DNA of 64,000 bases. It comes from Cephalotus follicularis (Eukaryota; Streptophyta; Magnoliopsida; Oxalidales; Cephalotaceae). Made by a program: the position numbers and the translations under genes. The notes beneath the pieces are model-generated. The model was not told the DNA's origin. It saw only the letters and a program-made list of their open reading frames with translations, and did no database searches. Shown here one piece after another: positions 32,890 through 44,963 of this stretch; the stretch's first letter is position 1, and each line of letters begins with the position of its first letter. The stretch spans positions 234,400 to 298,399 of the forward strand of contig BDDD01002647.1 of NCBI GenBank assembly GCA_001972305.1. Reading direction: 5' to 3'.

Positions 32890-34972
32890 TCCGATGATGA
32901 TAGAAAAGCTAAACAGTACTACCGGCACTTGGCGGGCAGCTAACAGTTAAGATTTGCAATGCAAATAAGTTTGGTGTATAATCTCTAGTCAACTCCTGGT
33001 ACCTAGGCTCACCTCCGCAGTCCCATGATACACTCCGATCACAAGACCGTCAGAACCTATCACTCACAAACAGTACAGTCCAATATAGAAATTACATATA
33101 TTATGTAATATAACAGTAGTTTTCTTTTAGAAAACGGTAAAACAGTTCAGTGAAATCTCATTTGAGAAAACAGTAACAGTTCAGTAACAATGCCTTTCAT
33201 CGGAGGAAAACAGAACAATGCAGTAATTCTCCCTTGGTGAAAACAGTAACAGTGGCAGTACCTCTCATAGGAGGGAACAATAAAATACAATAACAATGGA
33301 AAAACCTTTAAAAGTACTTACAGTAATTAGTTCCTTGAGAACAGTAAACAGTAATTTGTGCATATGGCACTCAGTCCTTGAAACCTTTAAACAGTAGTAT
33401 TTGTATCAAATACATTGATAGATATAACTATAAATAGCAGTAATAACATTCAGTGATATGCAATTCAGTCAACAGTACAGTCAGTGATGATTCTAAGAAT
33501 CAAGCCAGTGAAATGCAAGCAAAGATATGCTCAAAATGCAAAACAGCACTTGTGGCGTCAACGAGTATCTTATGCGTCGACGTGTACCTTATGCGTCAAT
33601 GTGTATATAGGCATCAACAGGTTTCCCTATTTGGTGTTAACATAAAACAGTGTATAAACAAGATATCATCAACTGTTCTTAAGGTGTTTACGTGTAAACT
33701 AGGTGTCATCGTGTATATAGGCGTCCACGTTATCACTAGACGTCAACGCGTTAAGGTAGGAACCTTAAGCATTATCTTTCTCTTTAGCATTGACGGGATA
33801 AGGAAGGAACCATACTTATCAACGTGTTCCTTAGGCATCAACATGTTCTAACACAGTGACTTTGGATGTCAACGTTATCCTTCCTTGGCATCGATGAGAA
33901 TAAAACATACACAGGTAAACCGTCGTCTACCTCAGTATGGCGTTAACGTGTAAACATTGGCGTCGATGAAAATCATACCGAACAGAATATGCAGTCCATA
34001 AATCTGTTCAAGCAAGCATGGATTCAACAACTTAGTATCAACATGCAAGCACAAACAACCACCATAACACAATATACATGCTATATCTTCATAAACATGT
34101 CATAAACCCTACCTCTGATTCCAAGTTAGGAATCGAAGTCCACCTTTTTAAGCTTTTTTGATCAGCAGCTTCTCCAAGCTTCCCGATCTGGTCCAGTTAC
34201 TCCTAATCTAGGTTCTAAACTTTGGTTCCCAAGCTTCTCTTCCTGGTGCAACAATGGTGGAATAACCTCTCTTTTCTCTCACTGTTTTCATTCTCTTTCT
34301 CTTGTGGTATCAGTAGAAGGAGGTGCAAGTGAAGTTGTGTCCTTATGGAGGAGTTCTTTCTCTCTCTCTCTCTCTTTTCCACCCGCATTCATGGCTCCAT
34401 GTGCCTTTCTCTCCCCTTCTTCCCTCTGTGGATGTGACAGCCACCAGTCTCTTCTATCTTCCCTTTTGTCATTGCAGAGCATGGGGAAGAGATAAAGTGC
34501 CTTTCACTTGGTCCTTCAAGCATCTTCTATCAGTGCTTTGTCTTATTCTGCCGACAGTTTAGGTGTCGATATCAATCTTAGGCATTGAGGCATTGACCTT
34601 TCTTCTTTGTGCTAACAGACTCCAGCGCACTGCGTTAACGCTTATCCCTTTTTCTGCATTGTTGGCGTCAACGTCATGACTTGGTGTCAACATCTTAAGG
34701 CCTATCCTTCACTCGACTCATTTAAAACACATGTCAGTTCATGGCACCGACGTCATTCGTTAGCGTCGACGTCTATGTGTCAGATTTTTGTCCTTAAAGC
34801 TATTTCCATTAACTTCAAATTCTAGTCAACTTAGTTCTTAACCCATTCAATTAAACTCTCAATAATCATAATTAGCTCAATAAAAAGGAAAATTAAACAT
34901 GAATTCCAACTCAATATATATTTTATTCATCCTTTATACAATATACATTAATTTGAATTTGCGGTTATTACA
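32890..34972 (-). repeat. Truncated LTR, family D
   Basis: The minus strand begins TGTAATAACCGC at 34972. It contains the conserved hairpin (34117-34134, GATTCC/GGAATC) followed on the minus strand by AGAGGTAGGG, TCGA motif clusters (33550-34000, 34560-34775) and a CTGTTACTG-rich stretch, as in the gypsy LTRs here. The 3' end is missing near 32890. A short GGGATTTCATTCCTTGAA segment outside its start resembles the tail of a gypsy internal region. Confidence 0.6.
33551..33640. repeat. TCGA/TCAA motif array of family D
   Basis: Cores at 33558, 33577, 33596 and 33614, spacings 19, 19, 18, in the context ATGCGTCGACGTGTA. The phase is shorter than in elements C and H. Confidence 0.75.
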
Positions 34973-35575
34973 TTTCTATTCAAGGAATGAAATCCCATTA
35001 ACACGTTTTCATTTGGCTGGCTTAATGGTGATCCATATTTGGTGGATCACATCATTGGATGCATGAATTCATCAGAGAGAGGGAGAACACGTTTTCTTGA
35101 TACTGGCATGAACCTGGACATCTTGCTTAGTGAGAGAGGGTCTGGCTTTTGGTTCTAAGAGAACAAAAGAGAGAAAAGAGAGAAAACAATACCATATCAC
35201 CACAACTTGATTTCTATAGGTGGTGTATTGCTTTGACTGAGCATTACTCTCCTATATTGATCCTAGATTAGGATTAGATATATAGGGCTTGCATTTGTTT
35301 GGTTATTCCACTGTTGTCTGTTTCTGAGTTAAAGCTTGAAGTCTCAGAACGGATTCTTAGAGGAAGGAGTTTGGTAGCTCGGCATAATCTCTATCCATGT
35401 ATGTATGAATGTTTTGTTTGATTGGGTTATTGATTAGCGATCCTAGTTTGGTTGTGATCATTTATGGAGTTGGATTATAGGATATTCATTGTTTTAGAGA
35501 CACTTTAATGAAAATTAAAGTTATACATCCTATGCACCTAATGCCTAAAATGACCATAAACGAAGTATTTTTTCT
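34973..35575. other. Unassigned DNA between LTR pieces D and E
   Basis: Apart from the first 30 bases, which look like the internal edge of family D, nothing is recognised. GA-rich segments at 35072-35090 and 35160-35190 are LTR-like. Confidence 0.4.
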
Positions 35576-37441
35576 TTCACTAGCTACTTGTACTCAGTGT
35601 TTCGTAGCAAACTTATGAGGAATTCCTCAATGCTTGCACTCAGTGTTTAGGAGCCATTTTACATGGAATTCCTATCATAATCTATCAATCAATGTCAAAA
35701 TCAATCCACTTCCAAGTAGATCATAAGTTATAAAATACTGGAAAATAATACATTTATTCAAACGTATGATCAATCATTTGAACAATAATCATTTCTTCAA
35801 AAATATCCATTTTTGTATAACAATTTTCAATCTTATGAAAATACACATTCCGTACAAAATAATGATTTATTTTAAATCATGCACGCACTTTCTAAAATGA
35901 GAAAACTTTTAGAACCCATTTACAATCTATCTTGCAAGACAATCCATAACAATATGCAATGTAAGCATATGCTCAAAATGCAAACAGGCTCTATTCGGCT
36001 CAACGTGTATCATATAGGCATTAACGTCCAAAATGAGTCACTTAAGCGTCGCCATTTAACTCTTGGCGTCGACGCTTATGTCCCTTAAGCGTCGACGCTC
36101 ATACCCTTAGTGTCAGCGCTTTCGACTAGAAGCTTTGCGCATCATCATTTATCGTTTATGGCATCGACACTTCAAGGCAAGGACCCTTGAGCATCGACAC
36201 TCACATCTTGACGTCGACTCTTTGAGGTAGGAACCTCACGCGTCAACGCATCCATTATTCCTTGTCACGTACATAGACCGTGGTGTCAACGCTTTCTATT
36301 TAAGCGTCAACGATTTAGCGAAATTAGGCGTTCGTTTCTCGCATTACGTCAAGGAGTTGACGCTTTTCCTTTAAGCGTCGATGGTTAAAGAAGACCAGGA
36401 CGTCTTCTTCAATCCGTCACAACACTAGAAGAGAATCAACATGCAATATAATCCATATTCAGTCATGTATACAACATGCATGGCAAGTTTGTTATCCACA
36501 GTAGACATATCATCATTCAATCAACCTCAATCCATAATAATCATGCATTTCATCAATGGTCATTGACTAACTTTGAACTCAAAATTGCATGTATATAGTC
36601 CCTACCTTAGATTCCAAGTTAGGAATCGAAGTCCACCTCTTTAAGTCCCTGATCAGTGTCATTTTGAGCTCCCAGCAGCTCCTAGACCTGTTTTGACCTC
36701 AAAAACTCAAGCTTTCAAGCTTCTCACTGGTTCAACAATGGAGGATATGATTTCCTCTCTTTCTCTCCTCTGTTTTTCCGATTTTTTCCACTGTTGTTTC
36801 TCTCTATTTCTTCCCTTCTTTCTTTTCTTCTCAGTCCCGATCGAAGAGAGTGAGGGTGTTGCGTTTTAATGGCGTTTTCTCCCTCTCTTTCTCTCACCCG
36901 CACATGCATGACGCTAGGCATGCGCCATGCCTTTCTCTCTCTCCTTCACCTGCCGCATGACACCCATGTGTCACGCTCTCTCTTCCATTCAGTCACTGGC
37001 AGGTCCAGGAATAACGGTTGTATGTCTAACATGCCATCTCTGGCTTGACAAGGTGTCGAGTAGTGGTCAATACCTACTCCTATCACATTTTCCTGACAGT
37101 GTTTTAAACTTGTCTGTTGTTCGTCTTTAAGTAGCGCCACTTTCCTCTTAGTGTCGACGCTTAACTCAGTTCGTTCAATGTTGTCGAGGCTATCACTTGG
37201 CGTCGACACTTTGCGGGCATGCATCTTAAGCGCACACTTTGCTTTCTTGGCGTCCACGCTTTGCTCTTGGGCGCCGATGCTTTGTGCAGTTTTCAGCATT
37301 CTCAAGAAATGCAACACTCTTAACATTCTTTTCTACAAAATTAACATCATAACTTGGAAAATCCATCATTTCTCATTAATTTATGATAAAGTTACATTGA
37401 GAATTACAACAATACATTAAATAGTAATTCGGGACATTACA
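35576..37441 (-). repeat. Truncated LTR, family E
   Basis: The minus strand begins TGTAATGTCCCG at 37441. It contains the GATTCC/GGAATC hairpin at 36610-36627 followed by TAAGGTAGGG, a (GA)-rich zone, AAGCGTCGACGC clusters (36000-36380, 37140-37280), and at 35580-35655 two decayed units resembling the CTACTAAGC hairpin repeat of family B. The left end is not defined. Confidence 0.6.
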
Positions 37442-38464
37442 TTCTACTACCACGTATGCACACGAGTGGTACCTGCCACTGAATAGGCTCTTAGCTGGAA
37501 CTAACCACTAGACATGCCTAGTAGGTTTAATCTATTGATCTGAATCTACTACAGGACTACCCTCTGGGAGTTAGATTACCATTCTACTTGACTTGTACAG
37601 ATATGAGGTCACAAGCTCTATAAACTTTACTTGACTTAATGTGATTGTATTTAATGTATTTGATTGATTAGACTTGATATACTTGACCTAATTGATCTAC
37701 TCGATTTGATAGGAGCTCTATGTCACTTACCATTGGGATGGACTAGTAAACTTGATCTAACCAATTCAAGCCTATTAAGACGCCATCCTATACAAAGGAT
37801 TACCCTCCGGGTTAGATTGTCTATATCTGATTAGACTTGATTGATATTGGTTAAGTGTACCCGCACTCTTTTATTAATTGTCCTTTTGATGATTATTGGG
37901 CTATTGATAGATCCCACTCTTATGCACCAATATGGGAGGTTGTATACGACTGGTAGATCGCAACTGGCCTTCATGCATTCTTTTATGCCATTCATTATTA
38001 CTGTACACTCATTACCTGACACTGTGCACCTACACATTTATATAAGATACTGCATACATGTATATATGGATGTACCTAATTAGCCTTATAGCTAACCCAT
38101 CCTTTGGGATGGAAAATCTATTGTGTTGCAGGTAGTGCAGCTGGGACCAGCTCTCGTGGGGGCTACTAAATCCCACTTTCTGCAGAATACTTAAGGACTC
38201 CAGTGACAAGACTTGAACGCTTTATCTTTCTTGTTTTTACCATGTATTCAACCTGTACTTTATTTGTATCAATATTGTACCGAAGCTCTTGTTTGCAATA
38301 ATTAAGTATGGGTTACTGTTATTAGTTACGAAACTTGATGAATTAAATGTATTGTAATAAAGTTTTAAATTATCCTTCTTTTTATTATGCTACCTAGGCC
38401 CGACTACTGTATATGATTTGAAATTGACACCACGTGTCTGGCCCTCCAGGTGCGGCGTGTCACA
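37442..38464 (+). repeat. 3' portion of an LTR, family F
   Basis: Ends GGTGCGGCGTGTCACA, a typical gypsy LTR end. Upstream AT-rich TATA-like tracts (38036-38075) and a CTTATAGCTAACCCATCC segment resemble the layout of the other LTR 3' regions. The 5' part is missing, probably displaced by E. Clade unknown. Confidence 0.45.
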
Positions 38465-38997
38465 CACATCTTGTATCCTATTATTCAGGCATTGTATAAC
38501 TATTTAAGATATACCATTTCATCATTCGTTACATCTATTGAATTGATTAGCACTCGCCACAAAAATAATATTATGACAATCAATACTTTTGACCACCACC
38601 AGTCACCCTATCTTTCTCTCAAACGCCATCACATTTATTGAACTAAATTTGTAGATAATGATATGGTATATAATTAGTGACACTATGCATTGACATTAAT
38701 TTGCTCAGTATTTCGTGACAGGTAATGTTGTGATTAAAAGTATAATTTTTTTGTGACAATAGAAAGTATTGTCACGAATATATATATATATATATATATA
38801 TGGGTATAGGTATAATTTGTCACTGATAATTTATTACATCAATGACGAGTTTAATATTAGTCACTGATGTTAATTTGTCTACCAAATGTAATTTTACTAT
38901 ATTGAATAATCAATACATTGGCGACTTTGTAGTGACAACATAGTTAAAAGTCAATGATAATATACTATTAGTAGCGTCATTTAATTTCGTTACTATT
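38465..38997. mobile_element. AT-rich CACTA-like transposon region, left part
   Basis: Repeated short motifs in both orientations (GTCACTGAT, TTAGTGACA, TTGTGACAATAG, TATTGTCACGAA) resemble the subterminal repeats of plant CACTA DNA transposons. They continue after element G at 60333-60440 (GGTCACTAAAAGTG, GCCACTAAAATG). No CACTA terminus or transposase was found, so the class is tentative. Confidence 0.4.
38778..38801. repeat. (TA)n microsatellite
   Basis: Uninterrupted AT dinucleotides, about 12 units. Confidence 0.92.
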
Positions 38998-41761
38998 TGT
39001 AACGCCCGGTATATTCGTTTTTGTAATATTTCATTTTAAGATGTAATCTTACGTTGAATTAATGAAAATGTTGGAGATTTCGACCTCAATAATGTTACCA
39101 AACCCTAATTATTGTTTTGGGGAAAGAAATGTGCATGATAAAACAAAAAGGGCACAATTTTGGGGAAAACGCGTCGATATCTTTGGAAAGACATCGATGC
39201 TTATGGGAGCAAAGGCGTACGTGAATGCATGTACATGCATGTCGATGTAGGCAAAGACATCGACCCCCAGATATGAAAAGGAAAAAGACATCGACGTCTA
39301 TGGAATACGTCGACGTCTTTGGAAAGAATGTCAGTCACGTTATGAACTGACAGAGTAACATGCAAGAGGGAAGGAATTAGAATCCTTGCAGGCGCCTTAA
39401 GGCATAGGAAGGAGACGTGTTGATCATGCACAAGGGCCTCCTGACCTGCATGATTGAAGAAGGGTGAAGTAGGTAACAAGTGTTACCATGCATGCAACCT
39501 GCAAAAGAAAAGATGAGAAGAAAAAAAATAGGATGCAGAGTTCTGGGAAAGAGGGAGAGAACATGAGAGTGTTCATTGAATGCAAGGAGAAAGAAGATGG
39601 GGGAGCCATCTGCATAAGAACAACCCCCTCCCCATCTCTCTCTCTCGTTTAAAACACCAAAGGAAAGGAAGAGGATGAAACCAGTGAGTGGGAAAAGGAG
39701 AGAGACACCATTGTTGAGCTTGGTTGGAGCTGGGAACTTGGAGCTGGTGGCTTGCAGCAACGAAAAGGACCTAGAGGCTGCTGTAACCAGTTTGGAACTT
39801 AAAGGGGTGGACTTTCCAGTTCCTAACGTGGAACAACAAGGTAGGGGAAAGTGATGATTCTTATACATGCTTTTTTTGAGTTCTAAGATAATGAATGCCA
39901 TTGATGAATTGCATGTTAATGGGTGAATTGTAATCTCTGGACTCTTGTGATGATTACTGTGAAATACGGAGTAACCATGCGTGTGTGATTACATGAATAC
40001 ATGAACTGGTTTGTGTGAAGGATGGATTTGATAATGGCTTTGTGTGTTAAAACTATGGAGAAAGCGTTTTGGGTTGGATAGACGTCGACGTCTACATGAA
40101 GACGTCGATGCCTTCGTGTGAAAATGTGAAAGACATCGATGCTTGAGTAAAGACATCGATGCCTTTTCTGGGCATTATAGAACAGTAATGTTATGCCTTC
40201 GTGTGTGAATGCGAAAGACATCGATGTCTTTGGGAAGACATCGACGCCTTTTCTGGGTATTGTAGAACAGTAGTGTTTACTGTTGTTGGTGAACTGCCCT
40301 CGGCGATTGCATGTTTATTCATGAAATGGTGTTCTGGTTATATTCCCTGTTACCAGTAGCATGCCTTACATGTTGAGAGAGTGAGATTTGTTTATATGAC
40401 GAATTAAGGGGCCGGATTCTACCCTCTAGAATTAAGACTCGCGAACTGATACTTACTGGTATCATAAAGACATCGACGTCTTTGGAAAAGCATCGATGTC
40501 TTTGGTCCAAAAACGCCTGGGAATGACTGCTCGGAATGTTGACGCCTTAGGGTAAAAGACATCGACGCTTATCCCTCTGTTTGGAAAAGTTTCACTCGAA
40601 TGGGACCCGTTAGACCCGAAACGACTCTAGGAACGATCCTAGATGCATTCTGAGCATATGTTTGCATTATTACTGTGAATTGCATTATGGTTGATTTCAA
40701 AAAGTGTTAACCATTTTGAAAAACTTGTATGATTATTATAATCATTATTGTACAAAAATGTATATTTGGCAACATATGAATATATATATTTTTGAAATGA
40801 CTGGGAAAGTATTTTCCAAAGACGGAGAAATGTTTTAAAGGATTGGCTATACAATCAAATTGTATTCTTTTAAGTTTTATAACTTATTACAACCTGTGAC
40901 GGAGTTTTATATTTTAAACAAATATATTTGATCAAGTAATTATATTTATTGCTTGACTTGTACTGTACGGCGTTTGTGCTTGTTGATTATTGGCCGCTGT
41001 GCTAAAAACCTGTTGATTGTTTAGCCGTCGTGCTAAGCAACCTATACGGAGGACTTACTTAAAACCGTTCACAAACGGGGATTGGAGTAAGAGTGCATGA
41101 CGTTGGGGCCAGGAGGTGGCGACGGTCATGACGATTTGTTTGTCTGGTTCCTTTTTGGGGACATGCTTGCTACTTGTGTTGATATAGCCTTATGAGGTTA
41201 TACCTGTATTGTGAACATTCATATACTTATACATGTATATACTGTGATATATATACACTGCGATATATATATTGTACTGCATCATAATGCATTCATTCAT
41301 GTTGCTCATTATCATATACCTTGAACTGTATTTATGAGTCTTTTCACTTAGTCGAGTGAGGACAAAGGCTAACCCCTACTGTAACAGATTGATTGAGTGA
41401 GGTTTGATATGGAGCAGCGTAAGGAGACATAAAGAGAAGACTGAGTTGTTCTTATATTGTTATGTATTGGATTTTGGAACAATGTTTATAACATTTGGAT
41501 TATTGTAACGCGGGTTATTTATTCGTACTGTATTATCACGCTCCGTTTATGGGCGATCGACAATGTTATTGGGTTTTATATAAACTTTGTGGGTATCACA
41601 TAGTATGGGATGCGTGATACATATTTAAATTCAGCTTATTTAATGTTATTGCTTCCGCTATTGAAGGTTTTTGTTTTATGGATTATTGCATAAGCTGAAT
41701 TATGTTGTGTTGATTGCCTTACCGCCTAAATGTTGGCCTCTTGGAAAAACGGGGTGTGACA
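38998..41761 (+). repeat. 5' LTR of element G
   Basis: 2764 bp, TGTAACGCCCGG to GGGGTGTGACA. It contains TCGA clusters (39170-39325, 40078-40255, 40465-40510), a TC/GA-rich stretch, the GTTCC/GGAAC hairpin at 39819-39834 followed by AAGGTAGGGG, the GAGGACAAAGGCTAACCCC block near 41358, and the shared 3' portion (CACGCTCCG, GCTTCCGC, TTACCGCC). Confidence 0.9.
39285..39325. repeat. 19-bp motif repeat, two units
   Basis: Cores at 39291 and 39310. The sister LTR has four units of the same repeat at 58434-58500. Confidence 0.85.
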
Positions 41762-41764
41762 ACG

Positions 41765-41776
41765 TGGTATCAGAGC
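41765..41776 (+). other. Primer-binding site of element G
   Basis: TGGTATCAGAGC, exact match to the plant initiator-Met primer site, three bases after the LTR end. Confidence 0.92.
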
Positions 41777-41872
41777 ATATTCCATATATGCTTAGCTAGG
41801 ATACTTTCCTTGGCGATCAATAAATTGTTTTCCTAAAGTTGTGACTAACCGTCATCCTTCTTATAGGAATAA

Positions 41873-42683
41873 ATGGACCGAAGGAGAACGCGCGCTAGGG
41901 ATAGAGCTGTTGGAGCCAATGCCCCTGAGAAAGCGAATATGCCGCAAGGAATGAATGTTCCCTTGGATGAGAGAGATCCGATGGTTCGTATCGCGGATTA
42001 CTTTCAACAGCAGATGGCCTTTAATATGGCTAATATGGAGGAATTACGTAGGAATTATGCGCAAGCACAACCACGACACAGGGCTCCTGACCAGTGCCCA
42101 GGGGAGGATGGTAATCAGTTTGGGAGGAACATTGAAAGATTCATGCGTCAGAATCCGCCTAGCTTTCGGGGAGAGCTAGATTCTACCATCTCCGAGAGGT
42201 GGCTACAAGACTTGGAGAAAATTTGAGGTGATGGACTGTACAGATGAACAGAAATTGAAGTTTGTCGTGTACCATCTATGGGGAGAGGCCACTCACTGGT
42301 GGGAGATGGTCAAAGCGAGGTGGGAGTCAGTTGGACTCGATGCTACATGGGAGAAATTTCAGACAGAGTTCCTCGATTCCTATGTACCCCGAGTTGAGCA
42401 AGAACGGAGGAAGACAGATCTTCTTGAGTTACGTCAAGGGGAGATGACTGTGGTCGAGTACCAGGCCAGCTTTATGGAGCTAGCCAGACATTCACCTTAT
42501 CTGGTAGCCGATGAAGTGAAAAAGATACGGAGATTTCTGAGGGGTTTGCGACCGGATCTTCGGTCGAGGATTAGGGATATGGAGCTGGGTACTTTTTCGG
42601 AGGTCGCTCAAAAAGCGAGGCTGCTGGAAAGCATATCCAGTGAGGACCGAGCAGAGAGAGCCCGAGCACAACAAAATAAATAG
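41873..42683 (+). pseudogene. Gag of element G
   Basis: ATG at 41873 gives a basic start (MDRRRTRARDRAVG), then FMRQNPPSFRGELD and WLQDLEKI. One base is missing near 42222 relative to element H, so the frame shifts and continues as MDCTDEQKLKFVVYHLWGEA, WWEMVKARWE and LRPDLRSRIRDMELGTF. This is the retrotransposon gag core. It ends TAG at 42681, probably from CAG, since the linker continues in the same frame from 42684. Gag forms the virus-like particle. Confidence 0.88.
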
Positions 42684-43451
42684 AGCCCGACGAGACCAGC
42701 TTCTTCGAAATTGCAAGGCAGTGGTTCTCCGACGAAATCATCGAAGAACAGATCTAGACAGACTGCCACACAGGGTACTCCTAGCCAAGGGAGTAATGCC
42801 AGAACTGGAGCTTGCTATCACTGTGGTCGTAAAGGCCACTTACAGAAAGATTCCGTGAGAGATTTCCCGAAGAGTCAGGCTACAGCACCTACTGGACCAG
42901 CTAGTAGCAGCGGGGCCGTAGCGGGGCCTTCACAGCGAAGGGACACCGGCAAGGGCATTGCCAAAGGTAGAGTTTTTACCCTTTCACAGACAGAGGTTCT
43001 GGAGTCTACCTCGGTCATTGGAGGTACACTGTATATTTATGGTTTTTCTGCTAGAGTGTTGATGGACCCTGGAGCATCACATTCCTTTATTTCTTCACAA
43101 TTTGCATCGTACTTAGATGTAACACCAGACTGTATGCCATACACCATGGATGTGAGCACACCTGTTGGAGTTTCCATGTATACAGATACCGTATATATGA
43201 GTTGTGAGATGTCTGTGTCAGGCATTTCCTTGTATGCAGATTTGATAGTATTGCCCATCCGTGACTTCGATGTTATTTTGGGGATGGATTGGCTGTCAGC
43301 ACATCATGCTTACATGGACTGCTACAGCAAGATAGTCGATTTTCGTCTGCCCGATGGTACTGTTTTCCAATTTAAGGGAGATAAGGGGTTTGCTACACCA
43401 GTTATATCCTTTATCCGAGCATCGAGGTATCTCGAGAAAGGATGCGAATGA
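42684..43451 (+). pseudogene. Zinc knuckle and protease of element G
   Basis: CYHCGRKGHLQKDS is a CCHC knuckle whose last cysteine is replaced by serine. A Ser/Pro-rich linker follows. The protease site reads LMDPGASHSFISS near 43062-43100 (DPGA where the family usually has DSGA/DTGA), then VILGMDWL at about 43270, the conserved partner motif of pepsin-like retroproteases. The frame ends TGA at 43449 after LEKGCE, while H reads LEKGCEGYLAY at this point, so the stop is a single-base change. Confidence 0.85.
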
Positions 43452-44958
43452 TATCTTGCTTATGTAATTGACCGGAGGAAAGAGAAGAGTTTGAGCCTGG
43501 AGGAGATCCCAGTGGTGTGTGAATTTCCAAATGTATTTCCTGATGACTTGGGATCCTTGCCACCGAAGAGGAACATGGAGATTGTTATCGATCTTATACC
43601 GGGTATAGCTCCTATTTCTAAAGCACCGTATTGAATGGCTCCTGCAGAATTGAGGGAACTGAAATTGCAGTTGCAAGATCTGATCGATAAGGGTTTTATT
43701 TGACCTAGTGTTTCTCCGTGGGGCGCGCCTGTACTGTTTGTCAAGAAGAAGGACGGGTCGATGAGGCTCTGTATTGACTACAGAATGTTAAACAAGGCAA
43801 CTATAAAGAACAAGTATCCTTTACCTCACATCGAGGATTTGTTCGACCAGTTGCAAGGGGCGAGAGTATTCTCGAAGCTTGATTTGAGGTCAGGCTATCA
43901 CCAGTTGAGGGTGAAGGAAGGAGATATTGAGAAGACTGCTTTCCGGACAAGGTATGGTCACTACAAGTTCCTCATGATGCCTTTTGGCGTTACCAATGCA
44001 CCGGCTGCGTTCATGTCATTGATGAACGATGTGTTTCGACCGTACCTGGATCATTTCGTCATCGTGTTTATTGACGACGTACTAGTATACTCAAGGAGTG
44101 AGGAGGAGCATGCGTACCATTTGAGGTTGGTTTTGCAGATTCTCCGAGAGCAGCAGTTGTACGCCAAATTCAGTAAGTGTGAATTTTGTCTTGACCGTGT
44201 GATCTTTCTTGGACACATGTTATCTGGAGAAGGTTTGGCGGTTGATCCGTCGAAGACAGAGGTGGTACGAGATTGGCCACAGCCAAAGAATGTGACGGAG
44301 GTGCGCAGCTTTCTTGGCTTGGCGGGGTATTACAAAAGGTTTATCCAGAACTTTTCAAGGATAGCCGAGCCCTTGACTAGACTGACCCAGAAGAAGACCT
44401 TGTTTGTCTGGGATGATGATTGCGAAGCCAGTTTCCGCGAACTGAGGGATCGGTTGGTATCCGCTCCTGTCTTGGCATTACCTAAGCGTCATGAGGGCTT
44501 TGCTGTCTATAGTGATTCTTCGGGTAAGGGCTTGGGCTGCGTGCTGATGCAGCAAGGGAAGGTGATTGCTTATGCTTCTAGGATGTTGAAGCCGTATGAA
44601 GAAAACTACCCGACTCATGACCTTGAACTTGCAGCTATTATCTTCGCCCTACAAAAGTGAAGACACTATCTTTATCGGGCGCAGTTTGAGATCATTACCG
44701 ATCATAAGAGTTTGAGGTACCTGTTTTGTCAGGACACACTGAACATGAGACAGCGCAGGTGGGTAGAGTTCTTTAATGATTATGACTGCAGTATCAAGTA
44801 CCACCCGGGGAAAGCGAATGTAGTTGCAGATGCCTTGAGCCGCAAGGCTACGGTTGCCAGTACGATGGTGTCGCAATGGAAGATGTTAGAAGACTTCCAG
44901 GAATGGTCTCCGTTCAATTAGTCACCGGGGATCTTTCTAGCCGACATGCGAGTACAGC
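43452..44958 (+). pseudogene. Reverse transcriptase and RNase H of element G
   Basis: Starts [12 protein letters not shown]; stops at 43632 and 43701 are CGA to TGA. From 43710: [43 protein letters not shown] and an intact FIDDVLVYS catalytic box near 44070. RNase H shows [18 protein letters not shown], a stop at 44658 (TGG to TGA), [11 protein letters not shown] and [17 protein letters not shown] further stop at 44919 is CAG to TAG. The frame runs on to ADMRVQPV, where element H inserted, and resumes at 56248. Confidence 0.9.
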
Positions 44959-44963
44959 CTGTG
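44959..44963. repeat. Target-site duplication CTGTG of element H (left)
   Basis: Identical to 56243-56247; removing H and one copy restores the pol reading from QPV to LLDHIRDAQ. Confidence 0.95.

Noticed and set aside
31248-38464. Possible host gene between elements C and G
   Set aside because: No long open frame, no recognisable exons and several LTR signatures; nothing supports a host gene.
37442-38464. Reading E and F as one element
   Set aside because: They lie in opposite orientations with unrelated termini, so they are separate pieces.
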